A stretch of 64,000 nt of DNA from Sulfitobacter undariae (GCF_014196805.1 NZ_JACIEI010000007.1:62001-126000), one strand, 5' to 3'. Positions 29,521-37,851 are shown, counted from the stretch's first letter. Made by a program: numbers and translations. Notes: a model not told the origin generated them from the sequence alone.

Positions 29521-30189
29521 TTATCGATTTTTCTGGCCAGCACTTAAGGCGCGGCTCATCTGTGCTGCGATCTGCCCGCGTGACCGCTGGAACCCTGCCA
29601 CATCGGGCGTGGTAATGTTCATCACCACCGTGGCGGCACCACCACCATTCCCACCAGCCCGCACGCCCAGCTTGCCATCTGGCCCCCGGGCCAATGGCAT
29701 AATCGCTTCTGGTCCCGCTTCCCCCATCACACCCAGCCCACCGCGCATACCGAAATGCGTCGCCTGACTGACAACCCCACCATCCGCAAACGGCATCACC
29801 CGTCCTTGGCTAAACGGCGCGCCATTCGCAAAAGGCAAAATGCCTTGCATCAATCCCGTAACCCCTTGCGTCAACAAACCGCCAAAGTGGTTTGCCACGG
29901 GTTTGATCGCCGCGTTATAGGCGCTGTCAGAGAGGGACTGCGCGAGAGTGCTCAGCGCATCAGAAAGCTTCATGCCATCAAACGCTACGTTGTCGAATGC
30001 CTTGCGCAAACCACGGCTCAGGCCGCTCTCAAGCGTCGCAACATCCTTGCCCGTTGCACTCAACGCACTGCTCATTCGCCGCAGTTCACTGTCAAACCCC
30101 GAAACCAACACACTCGTCTGCCCCAAAGTCTGGTTCAGCGTTTGCGCGTCTATTTCCAGATCGTCAAAACCATCTGTATCACTCATCAT
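29521..30189 (-). CDS. GTA g11, short tail tape-measure protein
   Basis: A 222-residue protein, short for a tape measure but the normal length for GTAs, which have very short tails. It begins with a coiled coil (LEIDAQTLNQTLGQTSVLVS), then a hydrophobic segment (HFGGLLTQGVTGLMQGILPF) and a Gly/Ala/Met-rich end (GGVVSQATHFGMRGGLGVMG, EAGPEAIMPLARG). That last motif is common in tape-measure ends. Its length should set tail length. Confidence 0.9.
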   Translation of the reverse strand: MMSDTDGFDDLEIDAQTLNQTLGQTSVLVSGFDSELRRMSSALSATGKDVATLESGLSRGLRKAFDNVAFDGMKLSDALSTLAQSLSDSAYNAAIKPVANHFGGLLTQGVTGLMQGILPFANGAPFSQGRVMPFADGGVVSQATHFGMRGGLGVMGEAGPEAIMPLARGPDGKLGVRAGGNGGGAATVVMNITTPDVAGFQRSRGQIAAQMSRALSAGQKNR

Positions 30190-30190
30190 T

Positions 30191-30385
30191 TCAATCCTTT
30201 TTCTTGTCAGGGTATGCCGCCATCAGGGCTGCTAATCCGTCGCTCAGCATTGGTTTCTCAGCCGCATTACGGCCCAACATCACCTCCAACTCCGCTGGCG
30301 TCAGAGCCCAAAACACATCCGGCGTCAGGCCCAACCCGTGCAGCCCTGCCCGCATCAAAGCAGGCCAATCAAAGCCGACGTTCAT
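30191..30385 (-). CDS. GTA g10.1, tail assembly chaperone (64 residues)
   Basis: A 64-residue protein: FDWPALMRAGLHGLGLTPDV, then FWALTPAELEVMLGRNAAEK. This is the pattern of the rcc01693-type small tail chaperones (W-P-x-L-M, L-G-L-x-P-x-x-F-W-x-L-T-P-x-E-L). It sits between g10 (4-nt overlap) and g11 (1-nt gap), the position where tailed phages keep tape-measure chaperones, often made by frameshifting; here it is a separate gene. Confidence 0.9.
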   Translation of the reverse strand: MNVGFDWPALMRAGLHGLGLTPDVFWALTPAELEVMLGRNAAEKPMLSDGLAALMAAYPDKKKD

Positions 30386-30702
30386 TGCTGCACCGCAAAT
30401 GCCCGCGCCAACAGTTCAGCCGCCGCATGGGCCGCCCGCATCGGACCGCCTTCAATTTCGGCCTGCCCCAGCGCATCAGGGTCCATCTGCACGCCACCTC
30501 CGCGTAACCCCGCACACAGCAACGCCAACACATCTCGGGTACTGAACCCGCCGCTTTCAAAACGTTGCACAAGGGCCATCAACGACGGCTCTGCCAGATC
30601 CTCCTCTAGCTCTGCCAAGGCCCCCAACGTGAGCCGCATCCGGTGGGTCTGGCCGTCAATGACCACCCCCACCTCACCTCGCCACCGGTTTTCCATGCTC
30701 AT
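30382..30702 (-). CDS. GTA g10 family tail assembly protein
   Basis: A 106-residue protein whose core MENRWRGEVGVVIDGQTHRM and RLTLGALAELEEDLAEPSLM matches the GTA g10 family (PF11836), including DVLALLCAGLRGGG. It is thought to act with g10.1 as a tail chaperone. The frame starts MSMEN; the second Met (30696) is an alternative start. It overlaps g9 by 4 nt. Confidence 0.9.
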   Translation of the reverse strand: MSMENRWRGEVGVVIDGQTHRMRLTLGALAELEEDLAEPSLMALVQRFESGGFSTRDVLALLCAGLRGGGVQMDPDALGQAEIEGGPMRAAHAAAELLARAFAVQQ

Positions 30703-31127
30703 TCAACCGGATCAACGTAAGGAACAAACTGCAACTGCCCCGCCGAAGCCAAAGACAGCTCATATGTCGCCTCACCATTCAGTTGCCCCGCATATTCCAG
30801 AGAGGTCACCTGAAACGGCCCCTGAACCACACCAAATTCAGGGATCACCACCTGAAAATCAGGGGTCAAACCGTCAAACAACAACTGTCGTGCACGCTCG
30901 TCAGTAGCAGCATCACGAAACACGCCCGACCCGCTGATCGCCGCAGAACGCACGCCCGCTCCCGCCAGCAACTCGCGCCAGCCGCCTTCGCTATCCAGCG
31001 CGGTTACATCTACCGCCTCTGCGTTGAAGCTAATCCGCGTCGCACGCAGCCCCGCCAATGTCTCGAAAGTACCGTCTGTTGTCATATCCACTTTGACCAA
31101 AAGGTCTTTGCCTGCTTGAACAGCCAT
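30699..31127 (-). CDS. GTA g9, major tail (tube) protein, TP901-1 family
   Basis: A 142-residue protein: MAVQAGKDLLVKVDMTTDGT, FETLAGLRATRISFNAEAVD, VTALDSEGGWRELLAGAGVR, FEVTSLEYAGQLNGEA-type end. This is the TP901-1-like tail tube fold. A clear AGGAG lies 10 nt before the ATG, which suits a highly translated structural gene. Confidence 0.93.
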   Translation of the reverse strand: MAVQAGKDLLVKVDMTTDGTFETLAGLRATRISFNAEAVDVTALDSEGGWRELLAGAGVRSAAISGSGVFRDAATDERARQLLFDGLTPDFQVVIPEFGVVQGPFQVTSLEYAGQLNGEATYELSLASAGQLQFVPYVDPVE

Positions 31128-31165
31128 TCTATCTACTCCTGCTAAATGCCCGAAGGCGTTGAAAA

Positions 31166-31576
31166 TTAATCGTCTTGAACCCGTGCGCGAAACCGCAAAT
31201 CAATCTGCCGTGCACTGGCCGCATCAATGCGCCGTGCTGTTGCCCGCTCGAACCTGAGGGACACCAATCTACCGCGCGTCAGGGTCAGATCCGCTTCGTG
31301 TAAAACATCGCTCACCGCAGTTGCCGCCGCTTTGGCGGTACCGAACCCGGGGTTACTGGTGACCACTGAAACCGTCAAAAAATGCACTGCGCCCGCGCCG
31401 CTGCCATCTGATGCCTCGCGCACAGTTTCGGTACCCAGCCGAACATGGATGTCAGGCACGATACCCGCTGGAACCGCATCATAGATGGCACTGCCCACCA
31501 ACGACGCCAGTGTTGCATCCCCCGTCAACGCTGTGAAAACCGCCGCCTGAAGCGCCCCTGAAACTGCATAGCTCAT
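31166..31576 (-). CDS. GTA g8, tail terminator-like protein (DUF3168)
   Basis: A 136-residue protein starting MSYAVSGALQAAVFTALTGD with LVGSAIYDAVPAG and HFLTVSVVTSNPGFGTAKAA, characteristic of DUF3168 proteins that cap phage tail tubes. ATG 31576 overlaps the g7 stop as ATGA, so the nine extra residues of the longer frame are not used. Confidence 0.9.
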   Translation of the reverse strand: MSYAVSGALQAAVFTALTGDATLASLVGSAIYDAVPAGIVPDIHVRLGTETVREASDGSGAGAVHFLTVSVVTSNPGFGTAKAAATAVSDVLHEADLTLTRGRLVSLRFERATARRIDAASARQIDLRFRARVQDD

Positions 31577-31911
31577 ACCACCTGCTCCTCTTGCGCCCAG
31601 CACTGAAGGTAGCGCCCGCCCATGCCGTGCTCAGCCACTGCATCAATGTTGAAAATCCGGCTACCTTCCCGAAACCTTTGTTGTGCTGCGGGTCGCTGCT
31701 CGTCCCCCACAGGGGCCGCACGCACGATAATGCGATAGCTCATACGGCTCACCGCAGCCCCGTTCTGTGCCATCTCCCGCCCACTGCGCGGCGACACCTC
31801 GGCCCAAATCATCCCAAGCGGAACCCACCCCTGCGTGAACCCACCTGCACCGTCACTCACCGTTTCCGGTGCTTCCAGCACCATCTGACGGTTCAGTCGT
31901 GGCGCACTCAT
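31573..31911 (-). CDS. GTA g7, head closure (stopper) protein
   Basis: A 112-residue protein: MSAPRLNRQMVLEAPETVSD, GAGGFTQGWVPLGMIWAEVS, SYRIIVRAAPVGDEQRP and EGSRIFNIDAVAEHGMGGRY. This is the SPP1 gp16-like head-closure fold that seals the filled capsid. It overlaps g6 by 4 nt and g8 by 4 nt. Confidence 0.92.
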   Translation of the reverse strand: MSAPRLNRQMVLEAPETVSDGAGGFTQGWVPLGMIWAEVSPRSGREMAQNGAAVSRMSYRIIVRAAPVGDEQRPAAQQRFREGSRIFNIDAVAEHGMGGRYLQCWAQEEQVV

Positions 31912-32507
31912 GATACCGCTCCGCTACGGCCCAAACGCAGCGGGCGGAACCGCTCAATCAACGCTGTCACACCAAACGGCATACAGCCGGTACCCAGTGC
32001 CGTGTCATGGCGATATTCGTAATAATGCGCGGCCAGCATCAACACTGCCTGCTGCATGTCATCAGGCACATCTGCCCATTCCGCCCCGTAACCAGCCCAG
32101 AAACGGACCCGCAACTCCCCGCCTGTTTCTGGTCCAGGTAAACATGCAGCCGTGGCGCGCAATTGCGGGTTTTGCATGTCCCGTTCCAGCCAATAAACGC
32201 TGTCATTCACATCCTGCACACCGCCATATCGGCCCACCAATTGCACCCGCGAAACCACGCTCACAGGGGCCACCGTCAGCGGCAAAGCAGCAGCATTACG
32301 CAAAGAAGACACACTCAACGTGAACTCTCTTTCAAGCAAAACCTTCCCCGTGCGCGCCTCTACCGCCGCCATTGATGCACGTAAAAAACTCCCCAAAACG
32401 GCATCTTGCAAAGTATCTGCCGCAAATCCGGTTCCCATACGCAGATGCGCCTTGAGCGCCTCAACCGGCAGTACTGCATCCGGCAGATTTGTTTCTGAAA
32501 TCAACAT
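31908..32507 (-). CDS. GTA g6, head-tail connector (adaptor) protein
   Basis: A 199-residue protein: MLISETNLPDAVLPVEALKA, VLGSFLRASMAAVEARTGKV and DVPDDMQQAVLMLAAHYYEY, the helical gp6-like connector pattern. ATG 32507 is preceded by AGAGGC and gives the usual length; the frame from 32552 adds 15 poor residues. Its leader contains the nested inverted repeat at 32562-32640. Confidence 0.9.
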   Translation of the reverse strand: MLISETNLPDAVLPVEALKAHLRMGTGFAADTLQDAVLGSFLRASMAAVEARTGKVLLEREFTLSVSSLRNAAALPLTVAPVSVVSRVQLVGRYGGVQDVNDSVYWLERDMQNPQLRATAACLPGPETGGELRVRFWAGYGAEWADVPDDMQQAVLMLAAHYYEYRHDTALGTGCMPFGVTALIERFRPLRLGRSGAVS

Positions 32508-32561
32508 CCCAAAGCCTCTCTTAAACTTCTCTCGAACTCCCGGCATCCACATCCCCTTGCA

Positions 32562-32640
32562 GGCGCACGCACCACCATTGGCATTGCTCGGTCGGAGGGG
32601 AGCAGCTAGACAATGCCAACAAAAAACAGACGCGTGCGCC
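32562..32640 (-). repeat. Nested inverted repeat between the GTA capsid and connector genes
   Basis: The outer arms GGCGCACGC (32562-32570) and GCGTGCGCC (32632-32640) are perfect 9-bp complements. Inside them TTGGCATTG (32578-32586) and CAATGCCAA (32611-32619) are also perfect 9-bp complements, and GCTC/GAGC can close the tip. The whole 79-nt element fills the only sizeable gap in the head-tail part of the cluster (capsid stop to g6 start). On the minus strand a T6 run lies inside the structure, between outer and inner stems. It could be a partial terminator, a processing site or a 3' stabiliser of capsid mRNA. Confidence 0.7.
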
Positions 32641-32680
32641 GCCAGAACAGGTTCCCCCGCTCTGGCATCAGCACCCGTTT

Positions 32681-33850
32681 TTACGAAGTGCCGAATTTCA
32701 ACAACTTGATCGCTGCGAAATCGCTCACATCGCCGCCCACACGTTTGGTCGCATAGAACAGGACGTGGGGTTTGGCGCTGAAGGGATCACGCAAAATGCG
32801 CAGATCAGGGCGCTCGGCAATGGTGTAACCAGCCGCAAAATCGCCAAAGGCCATCGCCATTGTGCCCGCACCCGCATCGGGCATGTCTTCGGCAATCAAC
32901 ACAGGATACCCCATCAGACGCGCTGGTTCGCCCGCCGCCAGCCCATCCGACCACAAGAAACGGCCATCCATATCTTTCAGCTTGCGCACCATGCCTGCGG
33001 TCTTTGAGTTCATCACAAAGCTGGCGTTGGCACGGTATTGCGCCCCCAGCGCATAGACAACATCAACGATGGCATCAGGTGTGATGTCCCCGGACACGCC
33101 CGTCGGCACATACCCCAGATTGCCCCAGACCCAGACATCATTATCCACAGACGCATGCGCCAGAAAGCCCTTGGGCTTGTCGACACCATCACCGTTGATA
33201 AACGCCCCTGCCTCGGCACGTGCAAACTTGTCCGCGATACGGCCCGCCAACCAGCCCTCAATGTCAAAAGCCGCATCATCCAGCAGGCGTTGCGAGGCTT
33301 TCGGCAGCGCACTTAGTTCATGTAACTGCACCGTAATACGGTCAATCTGCGGCGTGTCACTTTCACCAATGGTGGAGGTTTCCGTGGCCCAGCCTGCCCC
33401 CACATCCGTATGATCTACCAGCACGTCATAAGACGTCGCTTCCACGTTCACCACCGTGGCAATTGCACGAATAGACGCCGTGGTATTGAGAACGGATTTC
33501 ACCGTGTCAGATGTCTGCGGGTCCACCAAATAGCCGCCGTCGGAATTCACCGCCGTAGACAAGGCTTTGCCTTCCAAATGCAATCCACGCAGCCCGTCAT
33601 CGTCCCCCGAACGCACATAGGCGTTGAATGCCTTTTTATGCGGCGCACCCGCGTCTGCTGCTCCTGCCAAAGGTGTACGCACAGCAGTCATTGTTTTACG
33701 ATCCAGCATGGTCATTCGCTCTTCTGTTTGTTGAATTTTCGTTTCGATTTCGGCCTGAAAGCCTTTGAATTGCGTGACAAAGCCCGTCACGGCCCGCCGC
33801 ACATCCTCGGCCGGAGAAAGCTCCACGGCATTTTGTTCGGTATCGCTCAT
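32681..33850 (-). CDS. GTA g5, major capsid protein (HK97 fold)
   Basis: A 389-residue protein. The N-terminal 100 residues form a charged coiled coil (GFQAEIETKIQQTEERMTML), the scaffold-like delta domain removed on maturation. From about residue 105 the HK97 core begins (GKALSTAVNSDGGYLVDPQT), with QLHELSALPKASQRLLDDAA, GDGVDKPKGFLAHA, ASFVMNSKTAGMVRKLKDMD and MAFGDFAAGYTIAERPDLRI. It makes the small T=3 GTA head. It is preceded 11 nt upstream by the protease gene. Confidence 0.96.
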   Translation of the reverse strand: MSDTEQNAVELSPAEDVRRAVTGFVTQFKGFQAEIETKIQQTEERMTMLDRKTMTAVRTPLAGAADAGAPHKKAFNAYVRSGDDDGLRGLHLEGKALSTAVNSDGGYLVDPQTSDTVKSVLNTTASIRAIATVVNVEATSYDVLVDHTDVGAGWATETSTIGESDTPQIDRITVQLHELSALPKASQRLLDDAAFDIEGWLAGRIADKFARAEAGAFINGDGVDKPKGFLAHASVDNDVWVWGNLGYVPTGVSGDITPDAIVDVVYALGAQYRANASFVMNSKTAGMVRKLKDMDGRFLWSDGLAAGEPARLMGYPVLIAEDMPDAGAGTMAMAFGDFAAGYTIAERPDLRILRDPFSAKPHVLFYATKRVGGDVSDFAAIKLLKFGTS

Positions 33851-33861
33851 CTTGCGTTCCC

Positions 33862-34476
33862 CTATGGTTGCTGTCGCGCGGGGGTGATCTCGGCTGATGC
33901 CGCATCAAATATCCCCGCCATGTCACGCAGGACGTCTCCAAGGCGCACAAACCCGTCCGCCTTTGCCCCCACCCGCGCACTGGGCAGCATCGGAAAGGTC
34001 ACCAAAGACACTTCCCAAAGCTCCAGTTCCTGCAAGAGCCGCTGGCCCTTGGTGTTCTTACTAGATTTCACAGTGCGGTAGCCGATCGACAGACCATCAA
34101 TCGCCCCCGCTTCAATCAGCGCAATCGCCTCACAGCCCTTCGCAACCGATTGCAGGATGCGGCCTTTGACAAACAGACCACGCGTATCCTCACGCACCTC
34201 ATCCCAGACGCCAATCGGCTGTGCAGGATCATGCTGCCACAACATTTTCACGCCACGCCCCGCCGCCTTCAACGCCATCAAACTCGCGCCATATGCGCCC
34301 CGTTGCACCACATCATTGCCCTGATCGACGGCATCAAAGAAACTGGCATAGCCTTTGATCTCAACGCCGCCTTCAACCTTTGCAACCTCGTCGAACTGCA
34401 TGAACTTGCGCTCTAACGCAGGGAAACCGCTCCCGTTCTCCGCGACATGCGCGAAGTTATTTTCAATCATAGTCAT
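33862..34476 (-). CDS. GTA g4, prohead protease (HK97 family)
   Basis: A 204-residue serine protease. After a 28-residue leader the domain starts VEGGVEIKGYASFFDAVDQG; KMLWQHDPAQPIGVWDEVRE holds the catalytic His and GAIDGLSIGYRTVKS the catalytic Ser, followed by LLQELELWEVSLVTFPMLPS. It trims the capsid protein N-terminus. The C-terminal 25 residues vary between GTAs. Confidence 0.93.
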   Translation of the reverse strand: MTMIENNFAHVAENGSGFPALERKFMQFDEVAKVEGGVEIKGYASFFDAVDQGNDVVQRGAYGASLMALKAAGRGVKMLWQHDPAQPIGVWDEVREDTRGLFVKGRILQSVAKGCEAIALIEAGAIDGLSIGYRTVKSSKNTKGQRLLQELELWEVSLVTFPMLPSARVGAKADGFVRLGDVLRDMAGIFDAASAEITPARQQP

Positions 34477-34497
34477 GAAACTCTCCTGTTTTGTCCC

Positions 34498-34725
34498 TTA
34501 GCCCGCAGGCACCACCACCAAAAAGGACTGAACCGCCTGCGCCAGTATCACCGCCGCAACCCCGTAAACCGTCAGCCAAAGGCGTTTTTCCAGCCGCTCC
34601 ATCATCAGCTCAATCCGGTCCAACCGCTTGGCCAGATTATCAAAATGGATTGCGCTCACTCGCTCATGCGCCTGCAACCGCATCCCTGGCGCACATTGAA
34701 ATCGCTCACTGGGATGCTCATTCAT
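34498..34725 (-). CDS. GTA g3.5, small membrane-associated protein
   Basis: A 75-residue protein: a charged part (FDNLAKRLDRIELMMERLEK) and then one hydrophobic helix (LWLTVYGVAAVILAQAVQSF) with a very short tail. The ending RLWLTVYGVAAVILAQA is familiar from the small gene between portal and protease in rhodobacterial GTAs. ATG 34725 overlaps the portal stop by 8 nt, so the extra 15 residues of the longer frame are rejected. Function unknown. Confidence 0.88.
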   Translation of the reverse strand: MNEHPSERFQCAPGMRLQAHERVSAIHFDNLAKRLDRIELMMERLEKRLWLTVYGVAAVILAQAVQSFLVVVPAG

Positions 34726-35890
34726 CCGCCGCCACCACAGGCAGGCCCAGCAACGCACGCTTTTCTGCATCGGTCAGGAAATCGGCACCAGCCACCCGCG
34801 CCCATTGCGCATCACGCTCGGCCGATAGTGCAGGCACCTGATCCAAATCAGGCTTCAGCTCAACCAATTCACCCGTAAACCCGGACAACCAATGCGCCAG
34901 AACCGTTGTGACCCGCGTGGCCAAAGGCAGCACCGTCAGCCGGTAAAATGCACGGTGCGCCTCTTGGTAATTCGCATAGGTGGCATCACCCTGAATCCCG
35001 ATCAACATCGGCGGCACACCAAATGCCAATGCAATCTCTCGTGCCGCCGCTTCTTTGGTCTTCTGGAATTCCATGTCTGAGGGCGAAAACCCCATCGGCT
35101 TCCAATCCAATCCCCCCTCCAGCAACATCGGCCTGCCTGCATTGCGCGCGCCTTGATGATGGCTCTCCATCTCACTCACCAAACGCTCGTATTGGTCATT
35201 CGTCATCGCGCCCTGACCATCCGCCCCCTTATAGATAATCGCCCCCGATGGCCGCGCAGCATTATCCAGCAACGCCTTGCTCCACCGTGATGCCGAGTTA
35301 TGTACATCCACCGCCGTGGCCGCCGCTTGCATCGGGCTAAACCCGTAATGATCATCCTGAGGGTGGAAATTGCGCACATGGCAAATCGCCTGCGCCTGCG
35401 CGGCATCAAAACGATGCTTGCGTCCGCCAACCGCATACTCATAGGCCACAGGCCAGCCATCCGCACCAGGCACAACAGACATCCGGTCAGAGCGCAGCAC
35501 ATGCAACTCCAACGGCAGCCCAGACTCGCCGCCTACAGCCTCAACATAACCATCGCCAGACAGGAGCAACTGCGCATAAAGTGCCTCCAACAATTCGGCC
35601 CGCCCCTGTGCGCCGTTGGGTCGTGCAATCAACCCCAGTACAGGATGCGCATCAAACCGCTGGCACGCATCTTGACACACCAAAGGCAACGCCGCTGCCG
35701 CCTCTGCAATCAATTTAACCGACCGAAACCCGACAGGATTTCCCGCAAAACCCGTCTGCGTCAAAGACACCGTGTCACGCGGGCTCCATGCCACACGCCC
35801 CGAGGATTGCATCGCCACAACACGCCCCGTCGCTGACGCTTTGGCCTCATCCACCTCAGCCACTCCGCGCTTTAGAAAATCAAACACCAA
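34718..35890 (-). CDS. GTA g3, portal protein (HK97 family)
   Basis: A 390-residue protein forming the dodecameric DNA gate at one capsid vertex. Recognisable parts are VKLIAEAAAALPLVCQDACQ, ELLEALYAQLLLSGDGYVEA, CHVRNFHPQDDHYGFSPMQA and KEAAAREIALAFGVPPMLIG followed by YANYQEAHRAFYRLTVLPLA. The length matches the Rhodobacter protein (about 395). It starts after a 175-nt gap behind the terminase gene. Confidence 0.95.
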   Translation of the reverse strand: MVFDFLKRGVAEVDEAKASATGRVVAMQSSGRVAWSPRDTVSLTQTGFAGNPVGFRSVKLIAEAAAALPLVCQDACQRFDAHPVLGLIARPNGAQGRAELLEALYAQLLLSGDGYVEAVGGESGLPLELHVLRSDRMSVVPGADGWPVAYEYAVGGRKHRFDAAQAQAICHVRNFHPQDDHYGFSPMQAAATAVDVHNSASRWSKALLDNAARPSGAIIYKGADGQGAMTNDQYERLVSEMESHHQGARNAGRPMLLEGGLDWKPMGFSPSDMEFQKTKEAAAREIALAFGVPPMLIGIQGDATYANYQEAHRAFYRLTVLPLATRVTTVLAHWLSGFTGELVELKPDLDQVPALSAERDAQWARVAGADFLTDAEKRALLGLPVVAADE

Positions 35891-36019
35891 TGCTTCTCCT
35901 ATCCCAGTCCCGTGGCAACCCCGCTACTTGGCCGCCTCTGAGAAACAATCTCTCATCAAAGAATTAACTCTACGGGACCACTGCGCACGCTGCGCACGCA
36001 ACACCCTAAAACACCAAAA

Positions 36020-36037
36020 GGGAGGCCAAAGCCCCCC
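36020..36037 (-). terminator. Weak hairpin between GTA terminase and portal genes
   Basis: On the minus strand GGGGGGC and GCCTCCC flank a 4-nt loop (one mismatch) and are followed by TTTTGG. It lies in the 175-nt untranslated gap between g2 and g3. Full termination would cut off the whole cluster, so if real it is more likely an attenuator or a processing point. Confidence 0.35.
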
Positions 36038-36065
36038 CCTCTATTCATCCCCCAAAAATGCCCAC

Positions 36066-37352
36066 TCAAAGGGACCTCACTCCCGGCTGCCGCCACTTCG
36101 CCGCTGGCTCAATCATCAACTCATGTAACGCCCAAACCAGCGCATCCACACGGTCAGGCGATCCGCCACCTTCATACCCTTGCCGTGTCATCCGGCACAT
36201 CTGGTCCTCCAGATCGTCCAGCTGAGTCATATGGCTCACCCGTCCTTGTTCGTACAATGCCGCCACGGGCTCCGCCCGCGCCACTTTACCTCGAGTGGCA
36301 TGTACCCCCTTATAGGGCACCAGCGGGTCTACCTGCCGGATCACCTCCTGCACCATCTGCCCACCCTGATTAACTTCCGCCACCAACCGGTCTGCACCAA
36401 ATCGCTCCATGGCGCTGATCGCCGCCCGCGCCCAACCACTGGGCCCCATGCCCGCAACCGTGCAATCCGCCAACACAAACGCCCGCCACTCCTGCGGCGG
36501 GCCACTGCACTGCACCCCCGCCACGACAATCCCGCACTCATCCGAAGAATTTCCCGAAGTTGTCGCTGGGTCCACAGCCACTACAATTCGGTCCAACGCA
36601 GGCATCTCCCGCACGCGGCACCCTTCCAACATCTCACTAGTCCACAGCGCCCCCTCGGCATCGGCCAGCAACACGCCGTCCAACTCCTGCCGCCCCAGCC
36701 GCGTCCCGCGATACCGCGCCCGCACCTCCTCCAGAAACGAGGCCGCCAGATTTGCGCGGTTCGCCTCTGTTGGCGCATGGGTCACCACTGTCGAAGGCGA
36801 CGCCAATAACGCCTTTAACACTCCAACATTGCGCGGGGTGGTCGTCACACAGACCTGCGGCTGATCCCCCAACCTCAGCGCAAATTGCAGCATATCCCAC
36901 GCCTCTTGCGCTTTCTTCCACTTCGCAATTTCATCCACCCAAGCCGCATCAAACTGCGGCCCCCGCAACCCTTCGGGGTCATGCGCTGAATGGACCGTCG
37001 CAATTGCACCATTGGGCCAGACCAGACGTTTCCGCGTCGCCTCCCAATCAGGTCGCCTGTCTGCTGGCGAACAGGCCAATATGCCGCTATCGCCAAAAAT
37101 CATTACCTCGCGCACCTGCTCGATGGTTTCGCCCACCAGCGCCACGCGGGCACACTGGCCCTTGTCCAAAGGCCGTGATCCCTCAACCACGCTACGCACC
37201 CATTCAGCACCTGCACGGGTCTTGCCCGCACCGCGCCCGCCCATGATGACCCACGACCGCCAAAGCCCCTCAGGAGGCAGTTGATGCGGCATAGCCCAAA
37301 AATCGAATAAGTAAGGGAGAGCACGAAGCTCCCCCTCATCCAGCTCATTCAA
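36066..37352 (-). CDS. GTA g2, large terminase (TerL)
   Basis: A 428-residue ATPase-nuclease that packages host DNA headfuls. The Walker A is VIMGGRGAGKTRAGAEWVRS, the nuclease acidic motif is VAVDPATTSGNSSDECGIVV, and LDDLEDQMCRMTRQGYEGG and SPDRVDALVWALHELM form the conserved end. Start: the open frame reaches 37478, but a TTG at 37352 has AGGAG six bases upstream, overlaps the g1 stop by 8 nt and gives the usual GTA TerL length. Other candidates are ATG 37436 and GTG 37376. GTAs package about 4-kb random host fragments with low sequence preference. Confidence 0.93.
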   Translation of the reverse strand: MNELDEGELRALPYLFDFWAMPHQLPPEGLWRSWVIMGGRGAGKTRAGAEWVRSVVEGSRPLDKGQCARVALVGETIEQVREVMIFGDSGILACSPADRRPDWEATRKRLVWPNGAIATVHSAHDPEGLRGPQFDAAWVDEIAKWKKAQEAWDMLQFALRLGDQPQVCVTTTPRNVGVLKALLASPSTVVTHAPTEANRANLAASFLEEVRARYRGTRLGRQELDGVLLADAEGALWTSEMLEGCRVREMPALDRIVVAVDPATTSGNSSDECGIVVAGVQCSGPPQEWRAFVLADCTVAGMGPSGWARAAISAMERFGADRLVAEVNQGGQMVQEVIRQVDPLVPYKGVHATRGKVARAEPVAALYEQGRVSHMTQLDDLEDQMCRMTRQGYEGGGSPDRVDALVWALHELMIEPAAKWRQPGVRSL

Positions 37353-37695
37353 GAAACTCTCCTGAACCGATGGCACAGCGGAGCCGATCAAGCTTGCACC
37401 CGATATCAGCCCGCGCTTTGTCGAAGTCGAGGGCATATCCCCCTCGCGCAATTCCGGCTTGTTTGTTTCGGCAGTCATACAAGATCAATCCCGCTTTCTG
37501 GCAACGCGCAACTGCCTCCGAAAGTTGGCTAACAGTTTTTGTCGTTGCGGTTGCATCAATTTCCTCTCCGGATATTGCCTGTTGTTTCAGGCTTTCTAAG
37601 GCTTCTCGTAACTCGGCGAGCGAACGGTGAACCGAGGCGAACATCGCCTCTGCTTCCGCCAACTCGTCCAGCTGTGGCACCGGTTGAGTAGTCAT
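37345..37695 (-). CDS. GTA g1, small-terminase-like protein
   Basis: A 116-residue protein: MTTQPVPQLDELAEAEAMFA, SVHRSLAELREALESLKQQA, then VSQLSEAVARCQKAGLILYD and ADIGCKLDRLRCAIGS. A helical, Glu-rich protein in the TerS position at the head of the cluster; Rhodobacter g1 binds DNA weakly and works with TerL. ATG 37695 is preceded by GAAAGGACC; the longer frame would run through a terminator hairpin. Confidence 0.88.
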   Translation of the reverse strand: MTTQPVPQLDELAEAEAMFASVHRSLAELREALESLKQQAISGEEIDATATTKTVSQLSEAVARCQKAGLILYDCRNKQAGIARGGYALDFDKARADIGCKLDRLRCAIGSGEFLE

Positions 37696-37740
37696 ATTTA
37701 ATCGGTCCTTTCGCTTGGATACCTCCAATCGAAAGACATG

Positions 37741-37773
37741 AAAAAACGGCCCCGACGAGGTGTCAGGGCCGTT
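37741..37773 (-). terminator. Terminator between mltG and the GTA cluster
   Basis: On the minus strand AACGGCCCTGAC and its partner GTCGGGGCCGTT (one G-T pair, 5-nt loop) are followed directly by TTTTTT. It ends the fab-mltG transcripts only 45 nt before the first GTA start codon, insulating the GTA from the housekeeping operon. Confidence 0.85.
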
Positions 37774-37851
37774 CCCCAAATCTCCTAGCATGGGATCTGG
37801 TTTACCGATGATATGTTAACGCAGGCTCACAGCACCGCGCGGGCAACAGGC

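Noticed and set aside
35978..36003. Repeated TGCGCACGC units between terminase and portal
   Set aside because: Two adjacent imperfect copies only; too short for a repeat array or CRISPR and with no spacers.
36066..37478. Longer start of the terminase gene at 37478
   Set aside because: It would overlap g1 by 134 nt and has a weaker start context than the TTG at 37352 with AGGAG six bases away; kept only as an alternative.
23615..37695. An intact prophage
   Set aside because: There is no integrase, repressor, replication or lysis gene and no attachment repeats, and the gene order and small tape measure match the Rhodobacter GTA exactly.
37790..37850. CtrA-type box (TTAA-N7-TTAA) before the GTA
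   Set aside because: Only one clean half site (TTAAC) is present; the second half does not match.
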